64,000 nt of DNA from Proteromonas lacertae (taxonomy: Eukaryota > Sar > Bigyra > Opalinata > Proteromonadidae), in NCBI GenBank assembly GCA_002245135.1, contig NGBS01000015.1:62001-126000 (forward strand). Reading direction: 5' to 3'. The position numbers and the translations under genes are program-made. The notes under the pieces were generated by a model. It made no database searches, was not told where the DNA came from, and was given only the letters and a program-made list of their open reading frames with translations. Positions 1 through 12,229 of this stretch are shown in pieces. The stretch's first letter is position 1. The number at the start of each line of letters is the position of its first letter.

Positions 1-255
1 TTTTAATGTTTGTATCAGTTCTCGTAATAGGTTTAACTGATCTGGGTGGTTTTGTAATGCTTCATTTAGGTCTTCTAATGTTGAAAATTCATTTGGTTGA
101 TTCTGCAATGCTCCTATCAGTTTTTGTATTGCTATTAACTGTTCTGGGTGGTTTTGCAATATTTGCCTTAGGTGTAGTAATATTGTCAATTCATCTGGTT
201 GTTTTTGCAATGTTTCTATCAGTCCTTGTACTGTTGTTAATTGTAGTGAGTAGTA
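1..255 (-). repeat. 51-bp tandem repeats encoding 17-residue helical units
   Basis: In the coding frame of copy 1 this stretch reads as consecutive 17-residue units close to ALQNHPEQLxxLxxLIx. Four units in a row are exact in length (for example ALQNHPEQLIAIQKLIG, then ALQNQPNEFSTLEDLNE). The spacing is 51 bp. Less regular versions continue to about base 1000. The repeat runs off the left edge, so the copy number is unknown. Confidence 0.75.
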
Positions 256-2948
256 TTGTATTTCTTGTATTATACTATCCACTGATTTGAATTGTTGTAA
301 TGTTTGAATTAGGTCTTGTATTGCTGTAATTATTTCTGCCTGGTTCTGTAATGTATATAATTTGTTTAGTTGTGAAGGATTTTGCACTAATTCTAACAAT
401 ATTATCTGCTTTGGCTGGATTTGTAATGCTTGTATAAAACTTTGTGATACTTTCAATTGTTGTGAATAGTTTTGTATTGTTTGTATTAAGTCTTGTATTG
501 CTTTAAATTTAGGTGATTTGTCTTTTCTTGAAATTTCTATTAAATTCTTCAATAAATTCAGATGTAGTTCTGAATTACTCTGTAAGGTTTGTATTAAATT
601 CAGTAATAATTGAAGTTCAGATTGATTTTTCAACATTTCAATTAAAATATGTAAAAACTCTTTTTGTTGTGGTGGTTGGTCTTCTAACTCTTGTATTAAA
701 CTTTGTAATTCTTTCAATTGTGGCAGTTGTTGATTATTTTCCACTTTCTCCATTACCTCTTCTAATGATGATAATAATGGAACTATTTTCTGTATATAAA
801 CCTGTATAGATTGGAGAAGCTGATAATTGTTTTGTATTATCTGTATTAGATTCTGTAATTCATTTAATTGGTTTTGGTCTTCATATACTGCTAACTGTTG
901 TAATTGATTATTCGATGAAGGAATCTGTTTCAATAATACAGTTTGTAATTTCTTTATTGTTTCTTGTATTACATCTATTTGAGTAGTTACTCTATTACAT
1001 GAACTTTGTGATGTGGATGACAAAGAATTGTATATTTTATTTAATTCTTGTATTTGTTTATCAATTTCTTCTATCATATTTTGAAATGTAAGCAATTGTA
1101 ATATTATTCTATAATCTTCACTATGTAATTTAGACTTGATATTTTTTAATAATTCTAATTGTTCTTCTATATTTTTCAATTGTTTTTCAATTAATTCAAA
1201 CAGTGTACTTTCCGTTATAATGTTTTTATTTCCAAAACATATCAATTTATTGTTTAATTTCTTATATTCATCCATATCACCATTTAAAATATTCTTGAAT
1301 TGATTTATTATCACCTCTCCATAGATATTCTTCAAACCACGTTTAATATTATTGTCAACATCTATTCTATTCTCAACTACGTTAATCAAAAACTATAATA
1401 ACAAATTAATATATATATATATATACATATGTTTCACATAATATTCTCTTCCTTTCATCCATCTGCAATATATAACTTTTTTTTAATTCATTTGGAATAT
1501 AACCATTTTGATAAAGTGACGATATTAAAATCTTTATATTTTCTTCCTTATTATCAATAACAAGACTTTTCAAATAATTAATTATATCAGCTTTATGACA
1601 ATCATAAAACATCTATGTAATAATAAAAATAAAAATATACGTTTAACAAAGCAATTACATTCTCTTTAATAACATGCTTTTCATTAGTTGTCATTTGAAC
1701 ACCAGTTATGTTGAATTTATTAATAATACACCCATCGATGCATGGGAAATTGGATATTTCACTAAAATCTAAATACAATCCTTCAACACTTTCTTCTTTT
1801 TCTGTTACATATTTTGTCTCTTTATTGAGATACTCCATTATTTTATCGATTTTATACATATAATATTTATTCTCTGGAAGATATATTGAATAATAATCTC
1901 CTTTGAAATCCACAAATTCATACTGGTAACTAGTAGTTGATAATATAATATGACATAATCTTTCATATATTTTACCGTCATTATCTTTCATGAATGAATT
2001 ATATAATTCTTTATAATTCTCTTTGCCTATGAAGATATTACCAATTATATAATCTCTAATTGCATTAGATTTAAATATTAATCGATCTGGTATGTCATTT
2101 ATCCTTTCTATATCATATATATAACATTTTTCGTTATATGTTGGTGGAATATATGAAGGCAATTTGTCTGTTTCTGTTTTAAACTCTAAATACATACCTA
2201 ATAAACTTCGAGTAGATGCACCTTTTAAAATATATCCATAATTTTTACACTTTGTTAGCAAATCCTCTTCTTCACTATCTTCATCATCATCTTCTTCATC
2301 ATCATCTCCAACATCCATTAGTGGATTTTTCCCCTCATTAACTTTACCAATTATTACTATTAACTCTTCTTCAGTAAATTGTGGTAAATAAAACTGAATT
2401 GGAGCTCTTTTATTACTCATCACTTTGTACTTATCTGCATTTGGAGAACTTATCATAATAACTACCTCATCATCACTATAATCATCTTCTTTAATCTCAC
2501 AATTATCACTAATTATAATGGTTTTGCTCTTCGTTTCTGGTAAAACATCAGCTGCCTTGAACTTATTACCATAAGCTTCTCGCAGATAATATTTTTTTCT
2601 TTTATCTACTAAACCATAAAATATAATATTATAATCCTTAAAATCTTGATCATGATTAAAGCAATATGCAAGGACAATACATAAACTTGTCTTTCCTGTA
2701 GACTGATTTCCATATATCAAAAAGCATTTCTGATACAGTAATTTTTGGAGCGATGAAGTTTCTTGGGGTAATTGATCTAGTAGTGGTGGTGATGATGTAA
2801 TTTTCTTCTTCATCTCACTATAAATACCAACATAACAATCTCTTATAAGTATGTAAGGATTTTTCATAAAGTATTTGCTATCTGTTTCTTTCACCATCAC
2901 CACATCATTTATACAACCATAACTTACACTTCTATTAATAATACTCAT
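1..2948 (-). CDS. RHS/Crinkler-like P-loop NTPase with coiled-coil repeat stalk (copy 1, 3' end off window)
   Basis: Three exons read leftward. Exon 1 (2948-1641) carries a Walker A motif GNQSTGKTS, a Walker-B-like TIIISDN and the block ISSPNADKYKVMSNKRAPIQF. That order (P-loop, Walker B, SPxxxxY, then a hydrophobic block with EEL) is the pattern I know from the NTPase module of trypanosome RHS and Crinkler-type proteins. An acidic Asp/Glu insert follows. A 28-nt intron (1613-1640) and a 34-nt intron (1393-1426) keep phase into a small exon and then a Gln/Leu-rich helical exon. That last exon is open without a stop to base 1, so the C-terminus lies outside the window. Exon order, intron positions and flanking residues match the gene at 5925-12088. 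Family assignment is by motif inference; the function is unknown. Confidence 0.75.
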
Positions 2949-3069
2949 TTTTGATAATCATATAGATAAATTATTTGATAATCAAACAAATATTATGTTC
3001 AGTAAACACAAGTTTCTTCAAGCCAAACAAATTTGAATTATTTGTTTGAAGTTAAAACATTCAATCACT

Positions 3070-4093
3070 GAGAAAATGTCATCTTTTGGGAAGCTGTAAT
3101 GGAGTTGAAAGGTGCAGAAGGACTTACTGAAGAGTGTTATGTGAATTGTTTAATGCATATTTATAAGAGATTTATATCTGAAAATGGTGATTTAGAAATT
3201 AATATCAATGATTCAATGAAGAAAGAAATAACCAAAGAAATTGAAAAAGGTAATTATACTTTATCAATTTTTGATAAAGCAATGGCTGAAATTGAAGAAT
3301 TAATAAATGTAAATGCGTTTTATACATTCCAATCATCAGCTCATTTTGAAAGTGCTAAAACATTAATGAATTGGTATAACAACTATGCCAAGATGGAACC
3401 ACAAGCTCAAAGTGCAGTATTTATGAAAGTGATGCAAGATGGTATATATATAAGTGCTCAAAACTATTATATCTTTTTTTTTATTATATTATTGTATAAT
3501 TATTTTAAATATTTATTTTTCTTTAATAATGATTACTTATTAATGGATTTGAAAATCCTCCTGTTTTTCATGAAACTGCTACAGCTGGTGGTGGTATTCA
3601 ATCAGCAATTGTTTCATTCGTTTCAAAGGGTAATCCTAATCTAAGTAGACCTCCCAGTATGTTTGCAGGTACAGTGAAACTATCAACTCATGAATCATCT
3701 CATAACCAATCATCATCCAATGATCTTTCAAGACAAATTCGTTCAAGTAGAACAGGAACTTCTCCTCAACCTCCTCCTTCTAGAAAAGCTTCTCATGTTG
3801 TTCAACAATATGCTTCTGCTAATAGGATATCAGGTTTAAAGACGAGTATGAGAATGTATAATAGTAATGCAAATAGTCCAAGAAGATCAAAGGTAATTAC
3901 ACCAACTGAAATGCCTGGTGCAATTCCTGTTACTGTTTCTACTCCTCTTACAAATTCTACTCTACTTACTACTTCTGCTATAGGTGCTTATACTCCAGGT
4001 GGTACTTCTACTCCAGTTACTAATTCCTTCCATATTGCTCCAATTTCAGAGAATGTACTTCCTCCTGTGAAGAAATCACCAAACGATGTGTAA
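3070..4093 (+). pseudogene. 5'-truncated duplicate of an RGS-domain gene
   Basis: The segment matches the RGS exon of the receptor gene at 19727-23003, with long near-identical blocks such as AFYTFQSSAHFE and NWYNNYAKMEPQAQSAVF. Homology starts abruptly near 3070 at ENVIFWEAV, with an in-frame TGA just upstream, so the sensor and membrane domains are missing. A first Met exists at 3099. After the RGS block comes a 104-nt interruption (3442-3545), then a frame reading GFENPPVFHET into a Ser/Thr/Pro-rich tail ending at 4093. The tail is not a copy of the 22.8-23.0 kb tail, so the source was probably another paralog. It could be an expressed free RGS protein or a dead fragment; I favour a fragment. 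Confidence 0.65.
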
Positions 4094-4227
4094 GTTACTC
4101 ATATTATTTATATATTAACCCTAAAATTAATATTTTAATATATATTATATGATGTTTTTTGTGAATATATCATATAATTATCGATTGTTAGACTAATAAC
4201 ACAGTTTAATAATAGAATAATAATAGA

Positions 4228-5850
4228 TTAATATGAAAATGATTTAGGAACAACATTTCTCTTTGTTAGTTTGGAACTTATATCATACTCATTTTTATCT
4301 AATCTACAATGATAGTAAAATATATTAGCATTACCATGCTTCTCCATACTATCACATGAATATTTCTTTGTTTCATTCTCTTCTTCATCTTTGATTGTAT
4401 TTACTTCGATTGTTTTTATTCCTATGAAATGGGATACTAGATTTGGTTCATTTGATGGTTGTTGATTTGATGGTTGTTGATTTGATTGTTGTTGATTTGA
4501 TGGTTGAGCAATATTTCTATTTGATGATACATAAATATAATGAAATTCTGACCAATCAAATAAAATGTTCAAATGTATCATACAATCTTTAATTATATCA
4601 TTGCATTCTCTACTCTCATCTATAACATTTACTACATGAATAAAACAATTATTCAACATATAAATCATTTCTCTGTTTTCAGTTGCTAAATGAACTAAAT
4701 ACATATTACTATCCTTTTTACAATATATATCACCTTCAAATAATTGTTTAAAATATGCAAATTTATTTATATCTATTTCTTTTAATCTAATTCCACAACC
4801 ATGATATAAACAGTTGTAAAACATTAGTTCATCAAATAATAATTTAAACAATTGGGTATTTTTTCCTTTTTCATAAATATCATTAAATATATGTTTAAGT
4901 TTTTCCACATCTTCTTCTCCAGCTTTATGCTTTATACAATCATAAATATAATCAAATACATCATCAGATATAAATTCCATTTCATATTCATTGATTCTGT
5001 CATAGTATTTGATTTTATTCTCTTCATCTTTAAAAGGGATAGAATATTTAATAATATAATGACTTAACGTACTATCAAATGTTGTTCTTGCTTTATCGGA
5101 TATTCTATCATCTTCTGTTTTGTTTGGATATAAATATGTCATTAGAAATTCCATATAACCAAGATCACCAATTATTCTCTTTATACCATTTGTATATAAT
5201 TCTTTCCAATAATCTTTACCATAACATTCTTTATAAATTGAGGCATAATAAATATGCCTTGGCACATTTCCATATCTACTATTATAACCTTTTGCTACTT
5301 CTAATAAACAACCTGGTAAACAATTATCTTCCCATTCTACTATTTCATCATCACTAAATACATCCATAAAATAAAAATACATTTTACGAGATGTATCAAA
5401 AAAATTATCATAATTTTTATGATCTGGAGATGTAATATATAATATTATATTAGAATTTGCTGTTTCAGCATCAACATTATATGAATCAGATATTGCTATA
5501 TCACAATTATCTTTATCCTTACCTTCTACCACTTTTTTCTTATTTAAATGATAAGCATTAAAAGGATTATTATCAATTGCACTTTTAAATATATTCACTT
5601 TGACTGGATCTTCAAGATCACTATTTAATTCATTAATTTTCATTAATAGATATATAATGAAGGATGTCTTACCACATCCTGGATTTCCTCTTAATAAGAA
5701 GTTAAAATCACTGTCAAATAATACTTTGGAAATATCATCTATTCTTGGTAATTTATTTATTCTATCTAGTATTTTATATATATTATTCGTAAATGTTTTC
5801 TTTTTATTCACTTCAGTATATTTAAATTCTAACAACACTGCTTTTTCTCC
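4228..5850 (-). pseudogene. 5'-truncated tandem copy of the second NTPase module
   Basis: The frame contains RGNPGCGKTSFIIYLL (Walker A), CDIAISDSYN (Walker-B-like), YITSPDHKNYDNF and RYGNVPRHIYYAS. All match the C-terminal module of the gene just upstream (5925-7906). The two copies are 87 bp apart in the same orientation. The frame is open only to an in-frame TAA near 5851 and contains no ATG before the P-loop; the best initiator would be GTG at 5838. Homology to the intact gene also fades upstream of the P-loop. The C-terminal part has a Gln/Asn/Ser/Pro-rich repeat (SNQQ/SNQQP units, about 4440-4510) absent from its neighbour. It is probably a partial tandem duplication. An unseen upstream exon cannot be excluded. 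Confidence 0.6.
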
Positions 5851-5924
5851 TTATGTATCGCAGTCAAAGAATTATATAATGAGTGTTTTAGAAAAGAAAT
5901 TATAAAATAATAATAATTAGTGAA

Positions 5925-8900
5925 TTAGAATTTCATTTTTCTTTCTGCTTTAACTTTTGGGGAAAAACCTCTTCCATACATATCTCTATTTAATTGACAT
6001 TTACTTAAATGAAAACTTATATAACCAGATAATGGTATTTCTGTTTCATCTATAAAGAATTTTGTTATTTTGCTATGTTTTGTTGGTGAAAATACTTCTT
6101 CTACTGTCATTTTTCCTTTGTTTTTATTTTGAGGATTCTTTATTCCTATTAAGTGCGATGATGATATATGATTTTCTACTGGTGCGATACTGGCTTCTTT
6201 TGGAGAAAAAGAAATGTAATAGAAGTCAGACCATTTCATTTTTATTTTCAAACATATCATACACTTTTTAATTAAGTCATAACGATCTTCTACATTTTCA
6301 TTTTCATTTTCATTTTCATTCATTATGTGAATAAAACAATTATTAAATAAGTAAATCATTTCTTTGTTCTTTAGAGTAGCTAAATGAAGTAAATATAATT
6401 CACCTTCATTTTCTTTTGAAACCTCATTTTCTTCCTTTTTAGTAGAATATATATCTCCATCAAATAATTCTTTAAATTCTTCAAATTCATCATCTTTTAT
6501 TCTTTCTAATTTAACACCTAAACTTCCTTCTAACATATCTGTATGATACAAACAGTTGTACCATACTAATTCTTGAAACAATAATATAAACAATTGATGA
6601 TCTTGTTCATAAGATACATCTTTTAACAGTTGTTGTATTGTTTTTACGTCATTTTCTTCAGCTTTGTGTCTTATACAATCATAAATATAATCGAATACTT
6701 CATCTGATATGAATTCCAGTTCATATTCATTGATTCTATCATAACATTTGGTTGATTCATCTTCTACTTTGAAGGGAATAGAATATTTCACTAAATAGTG
6801 ACTTAATGTACTATCAAATAATACTGTCCTTTTTTCAGATATCTTTATCTCTTCTTCTTCTTTATTTTTGTTGGGTTCATTAAGATATAAATAAGTAATT
6901 AAAAATTCAATATAACCAAGATCACCAATTATTCTTTTAATACCAACTGTGTATATTTCATCCCAATAATCCTTTTTATAACATACATCATATATTGCTG
7001 CATAATAGATATGTCTTGGAACATTTCCATATCTACTATTATTACATTTTGCTATTTCTTTTAAATCGTCTGGTAAACAATATCTTTCCCATTCCTCAAT
7101 TTCTTTTTCACTAAAAACGTCCATATAATAATATACTTTTTTACCATCAGTATCATAAAAATTATCATAATTCTGATAATCAGGTGAAGTTATATATAAT
7201 GAAATTTCAGCATCAATATCTCCCTTTTCAAGATTATATGAATCAGATATGGCTAAATCACAATATGTATCACCATATTTTTCATATACTCTTTTGTTAT
7301 TCAAGGCATATCTATTACACTTTACATCTCTTCCTTTTTTAAATACCAATGTTTGAATTGGAAATTTTAACACTTCATTCAATTTATTCATTTCTTTTTC
7401 CAATTTATCATTTAAATCGATAAGATTTTGTAACAAATATATTATAAAGGATGTTTTACCACATCCTGGATTACCTCTCAACAGAATATTTATTTTTTCT
7501 CCCAAGTCTATATTTTCTTCATCTTCATTTACAATTTCTATATATGCTGTTTTTACAGTTTCGTTAAACTCCTCAAAATTGGATATGTTATTGAGAAGTT
7601 TGATGTTATTTCCAATACTATATTTTGTGTAATACTCATTCTTTTCTTTAATCCATTCATTTAATTCATTTATAATAATATTGATGGTTAATAACCTATT
7701 TTTATCAATTGTTTCAAATACTTCAGAGAAAAACCTTAATTTAACAAATAAAATATATTTCTTTATTTCATTCCATATATCTTTATATATATCTCGAATA
7801 TATACTTTCTTTTGAGGATATTGGTAAATATCACAATCAATATTTATTATATTATCACCATCTATTGTAACAGGGCGATCAAATACTTTACATAAAGAAT
7901 TAGTTTCTATATTTAATATACAATAATAACAGTAATAATATACTTGTACAGGATTTACAATATTTGTATAAACTACCTTTCATTTCTTTAATAGTATTAA
8001 AAGCAACATCTAATTCTTCTGAATTACATGAATTGAAATTTAATTCTTTTAATTTTTTTACTTTTTCATTATTTGGATCTAACTCTATACTATCATTGAT
8101 TTTTCTCCACTCATCATTAATTATTGTTCTTTTATCATCATCTGACATTTTATTTACAATACAATTTGTTAGATCTCTTTCAATTGTATTTGGATGGTAA
8201 AAGATTTGGCTAAATGTATTTCTATCAATAACAATTTCAGGAATATCTTTCTTCTGTTCATATTTCTTAATAAGCAAACTTGAATATTCTTTAGGTTGGA
8301 ATTCTAATATTTTCTTTTCTCTTATATATCTCTTTTCTATTCCTTTATCACCTACAAAAAATTTGAGATACTCACGTAATTCTATTAAACCCATTCTTAA
8401 TGTACTAAATCGGAGTCTTTTTGATTTTATAGCTATAATAATTTTCATTTGATCTACACTCAATACTATATTTCCTGTATTAATTCTTTTTGTATCATGT
8501 TGAGCTGAATCAACAATCCAATTATAATTGTTTTTCATCTCCATAATCATTTTATTTTTAAATTTTCCATACAAATCAAAATTAACTGAGCCTTCTTTAA
8601 ATGAATCTCTTACTTGATCGCTGTCATATGAAACATACACTATATTGAATATTGGATTAAACATTTCTAATTCATTTATAGCTTCATTTATATTACTGTT
8701 TGTTATTGACTATAATAATAATAATAATAATAAACAATACATTTATTATTTCTATTTTCATTTTTCCTTTCCTATTAACATCCAAGTTATTGTAATACTC
8801 ATCAACTAAATAATCATTTAAATCATGTAATATTTTTCTGTTATATAAATTAATATTATCGTTTTGAATAGTTTCTACCACTGTATTTAAACTAATTTTT

Positions 8901-11900
8901 ATTAATTCATTTGCTTCTTCAATATCATACATATCTACTAACTGTAATTGTTTCTGACAGAACAACAATTGATAATCTAGTGAATATAATGCATATTTTG
9001 TTTGTTTTAATAATTTTTCCTCATATGTATGTAAATCATTAGATAATTTCTTTACTTCATCATTCTTTATTTTTTCTTCTAAGTATTTCTGTAGTACATT
9101 GTATAAACCATATAATTTACTCTCAAATAATAATTCATTACTGTTTGTCGTATCTAACAATTGCAATAATGATCTGAACTGCTTCTCCATTATGTAAAAC
9201 TCATTCATCAACTCATCTAATTGATTTAATTCTGGAATGTTACATAATTTCTGTATTTCATTCTGCAAATTTATATTTGAGTGTGATAGTTGATTCTGTA
9301 ATGTCTGTATTTCATTCTGTATTGTCTTTATTGAATCTTCTGGTAGTTGACTCTTTAATTTCTGTATTTCATATTGTAATATTTTCATTTGAACTTCTGG
9401 TATTTCATTCTGTAATTGCTGTATTATATTTGGTATCATTTCTATTTGATCTGGTGTTATTTTTTTCTGAAACTCGTTTATATGACTTTGTAATATTTCT
9501 ATCTGAGCTTGTGGTATTTCATTCAGTAATCTCATTATTTGATTCTTTAATACTTCTATTTGAGATGGTGATATGTTGGTTTTCGTTAATGTTTCTAATT
9601 GATTTTCTAATGTATGCATTTGATTTGATAACTGAAATAATATCTGTAACATATTCATTTGAACTTCTGGTATTTCATTCTGTAATTCTTCTATAATCAA
9701 ATCTAATGTTGTTACATAAATTAATGGAAATCCTGGCTGAATATTATCCTTTAACTCTTTTATATGACTTTGTAATATTTCTATATGAGCTTGTGGTATA
9801 TCATTCATTAATCTCATTATTTGATTCTTTAATATTTCTATTTGAGATGGTGATATTTCATTCATTAATTTCAGAATTTGAACTTGAGGAATTTCACTCA
9901 TTTGATTTTGTAATATTTCTGATAGGGATTCTGGTAATTGCTTATATAATTTAAGCAACATTGGGATTTGAGGTGGATGAAGAAGAGTTTGTAATGTCAG
10001 TACTTTATTCTTTACTGTATATACTATGTCTGATAGTTTTTCTTGTAAAACTAAAATCAGTGTTGAATATAATTTCAATTGTTTTAATATTAAATCATTC
10101 ATGAAGGGAATATGTAATATTCTATCTTTTAATGATATTAATAAGTTGCTCAATTCTTGTGGTTTTCTATTTAATACGTCTAATCGAGTTTGTAATTCTA
10201 GTAATTGAATTGATAATACATAAGGTTGTATATTCAGTGTTTGAAACTGTTTAACAAATGATTCTCTTGATGAAGGTATTTCATTTGATAAATTAGTAAT
10301 AAATTTATCTGTAGTAATTTTCAATTCTTCTATTTTGGATAGTAATAATACTATTCTGTTCTGTAACCCAATTGAACTAAAATTATTCAAATGTATTGTT
10401 AATTTAGATAATAATGTTTTAATTGTTTCTGCTATATTATTCCATATCAATAATTGGTTTTTGTATTGGTATTTTCCATTATTTAATATTTCTATTTGAA
10501 ATGTCAATGTATTTATTCTTCCTTCCATTAGTGATATTATATCATTATCTTCTATTTTTTTCTCTATTATTGGATATAATTTAACCATATTTTCATTATT
10601 CAACTTGGAATTAAGCTCATTAAAAGTATTTACATCACTATTTATAATATTCTGGAATTGCTTTATCCTCTCTACCTCATAAATGTTTATCAAATCTGAC
10701 TGAATGTATTTTCTACAGGTAATTTCATTTATCAAAAACTATAATAGTAATAACAATATTAAATATACATAGCTTTCACATAATATTCTCTTTCTTTCAT
10801 CCATCAATAGAATATATTTTTCTTTTAATTGACTGGGTATATAACCATTCTGATATAATGAAGATGATATTACTTTTCTATATTCATCATTAGAACTATT
10901 AAATCCTTTCAAATACTCTTCTTTTATTTTATCTTTACGATGATTAAAAAACATCTATTCAAGTATAATATTTATGTTTATACATTCAATAACACTATTA
11001 CTGTATTTACTGTTGGATGATCTTTATCTATAGTCATTTGAATAGGAGTAACATTAAATCTATTAATTATACAGCCATCAATAGCTGGAAAATTTGAGAT
11101 TTCGCTAAAATCAATATATATTTCATCCTTTTTGCTATCACTTATATGATCAAAATCTATTTTGTTATGTATCGTAACACTTATTATCAGGAATGAATAT
11201 CAACTCATTATCCATTCTGCAATTAGCAAAAATAATATGAATCATTCTTTCAAAAACATTACCATTTCTTCCCTTCATAAATACATTATATAATTCTTCA
11301 TAATACTTAGTCTCATTAAAATGGTAATATAAAATTTGTTTGGCTATTTCATCTGACAAAAACTTTAATCGATCAGGAATGGCATTAACTTTATCTACAT
11401 CATAAATGAAACATTTTTGGTTATATTTTTGTGGAATAAATACAGGCAATCCATCATTTTTATCAAATCTTGCATTAGCATATTGAAATGAGGGTAATCT
11501 AGATCGAGTAAAGCCATTGTAGATTTTTCTTTCTTTATCACTGAATTGGGTTATATAAAACTGTATAGGTGCTCTTTTATTACTCATAATCTTATATTTG
11601 CTTGAGTTTGGAGAGCTTATCATTATCACTACTTCATCATTGCTAAATTCGTCTTCTCTGATTTGAAAATTGTCACTGATTATTATTGTTTTTCTTTTCG
11701 TACTGGGTAACTTTTCTGTTTCTTCAAATCTTACTCCATAAGCTTCTCGAAAATAGTAACATGTATGTTCATTTGTTGAAACATAAAACAGGATGATGTT
11801 ATATTCCTTGAAATATTTATCCATGTTGAAACAATATGCTAGAAAACAACTCAAAATGGTCTTACCAAGCTTTTCATTACCATATACCAAGAAACACTTC

Positions 11901-12088
11901 TGAAATTTAGAATTACTACCAATCTGAATTATTCTTTTCATCTCACTATATATTCTCATGAAGCAATCTCTCATTAAAATGAATGTTGTGTCATCAGCGC
12001 AAATCAGTTTCCCATCCTGAATATACTCAGCTTTTACCTTTAAATCGTTAATATTACCATAACTTGATGCAGTGTTATACTTTTGCAT
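5925..12088 (-). CDS. Giant protein with two RHS/Crinkler-like NTPase modules joined by a coiled-coil stalk
   Basis: Exons join in one frame: 12088-10984 (with a 22-nt intron or a 1-nt shift at 11157-11178), 10954-10769, 10738-8741, 8709-7944 and 7906-5925. Introns at 10955-10983, 10739-10768, 8710-8740 and 7907-7943 have GTAT/GTAT-like donors and TAG acceptors. With all five removed the frame is 2,005 codons exactly. The N-module has Walker A GNEKLGKT at residues about 70-77, TIIISDN and ISSPNSSKYK. The middle (about 430-1,100) is helical, rich in Gln, Leu, Ile and Asn, with an internal 94-residue duplication. The C-module has Walker A GNPGCGKT at about 1489-1496, CDLAISDSYN, ITSPDYQNYDNF and RYGNVPRHIYYAA. 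The NTPase motifs recall RHS/Crinkler effectors; the two-module architecture is not one I recognise. The substrate is unknown. Confidence 0.72.
9490..9865 (-). repeat. Internal ~282-bp duplication within the coiled-coil exon
   Basis: The translated segments ISPSQIEILKNQIMRL and ISPSQIEVLKNQIMRL, each followed by NxIPQAxIEILQSHI and later ELQNEIPEVQM, are 94 residues apart. At DNA level the blocks at about 9493-9574 and 9777-9862 are nearly identical. This lies in the stalk of the two-NTPase protein and shows that the stalk grew by in-frame duplication. Confidence 0.75.
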
Positions 12089-12229
12089 TATTCTATAACT
12101 AAAAATGTGAATTATATAATTATCAAGAAAATGTACAGTTATTTATTACAGTTAGGCTTGACAGAATAAATTTATATATATTTTTTAATGTTTGAATAAA
12201 TTTATGGGTTAAAATTTATTTTTATGTTT

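Noticed and set aside
6-954. Plus-strand open frames rich in Val, Leu and Phe near the left edge
   Set aside because: They are the antisense of the repetitive coiled-coil exon. Their composition is the mirror of the Gln/Leu repeat, and the minus frame is open for the full 1.39 kb.
9277-9954. Plus-strand hydrophobic open frames looking like a membrane protein
   Set aside because: Antisense of the stalk exon of the two-NTPase gene. The minus-strand frame is continuous with good splice joins.
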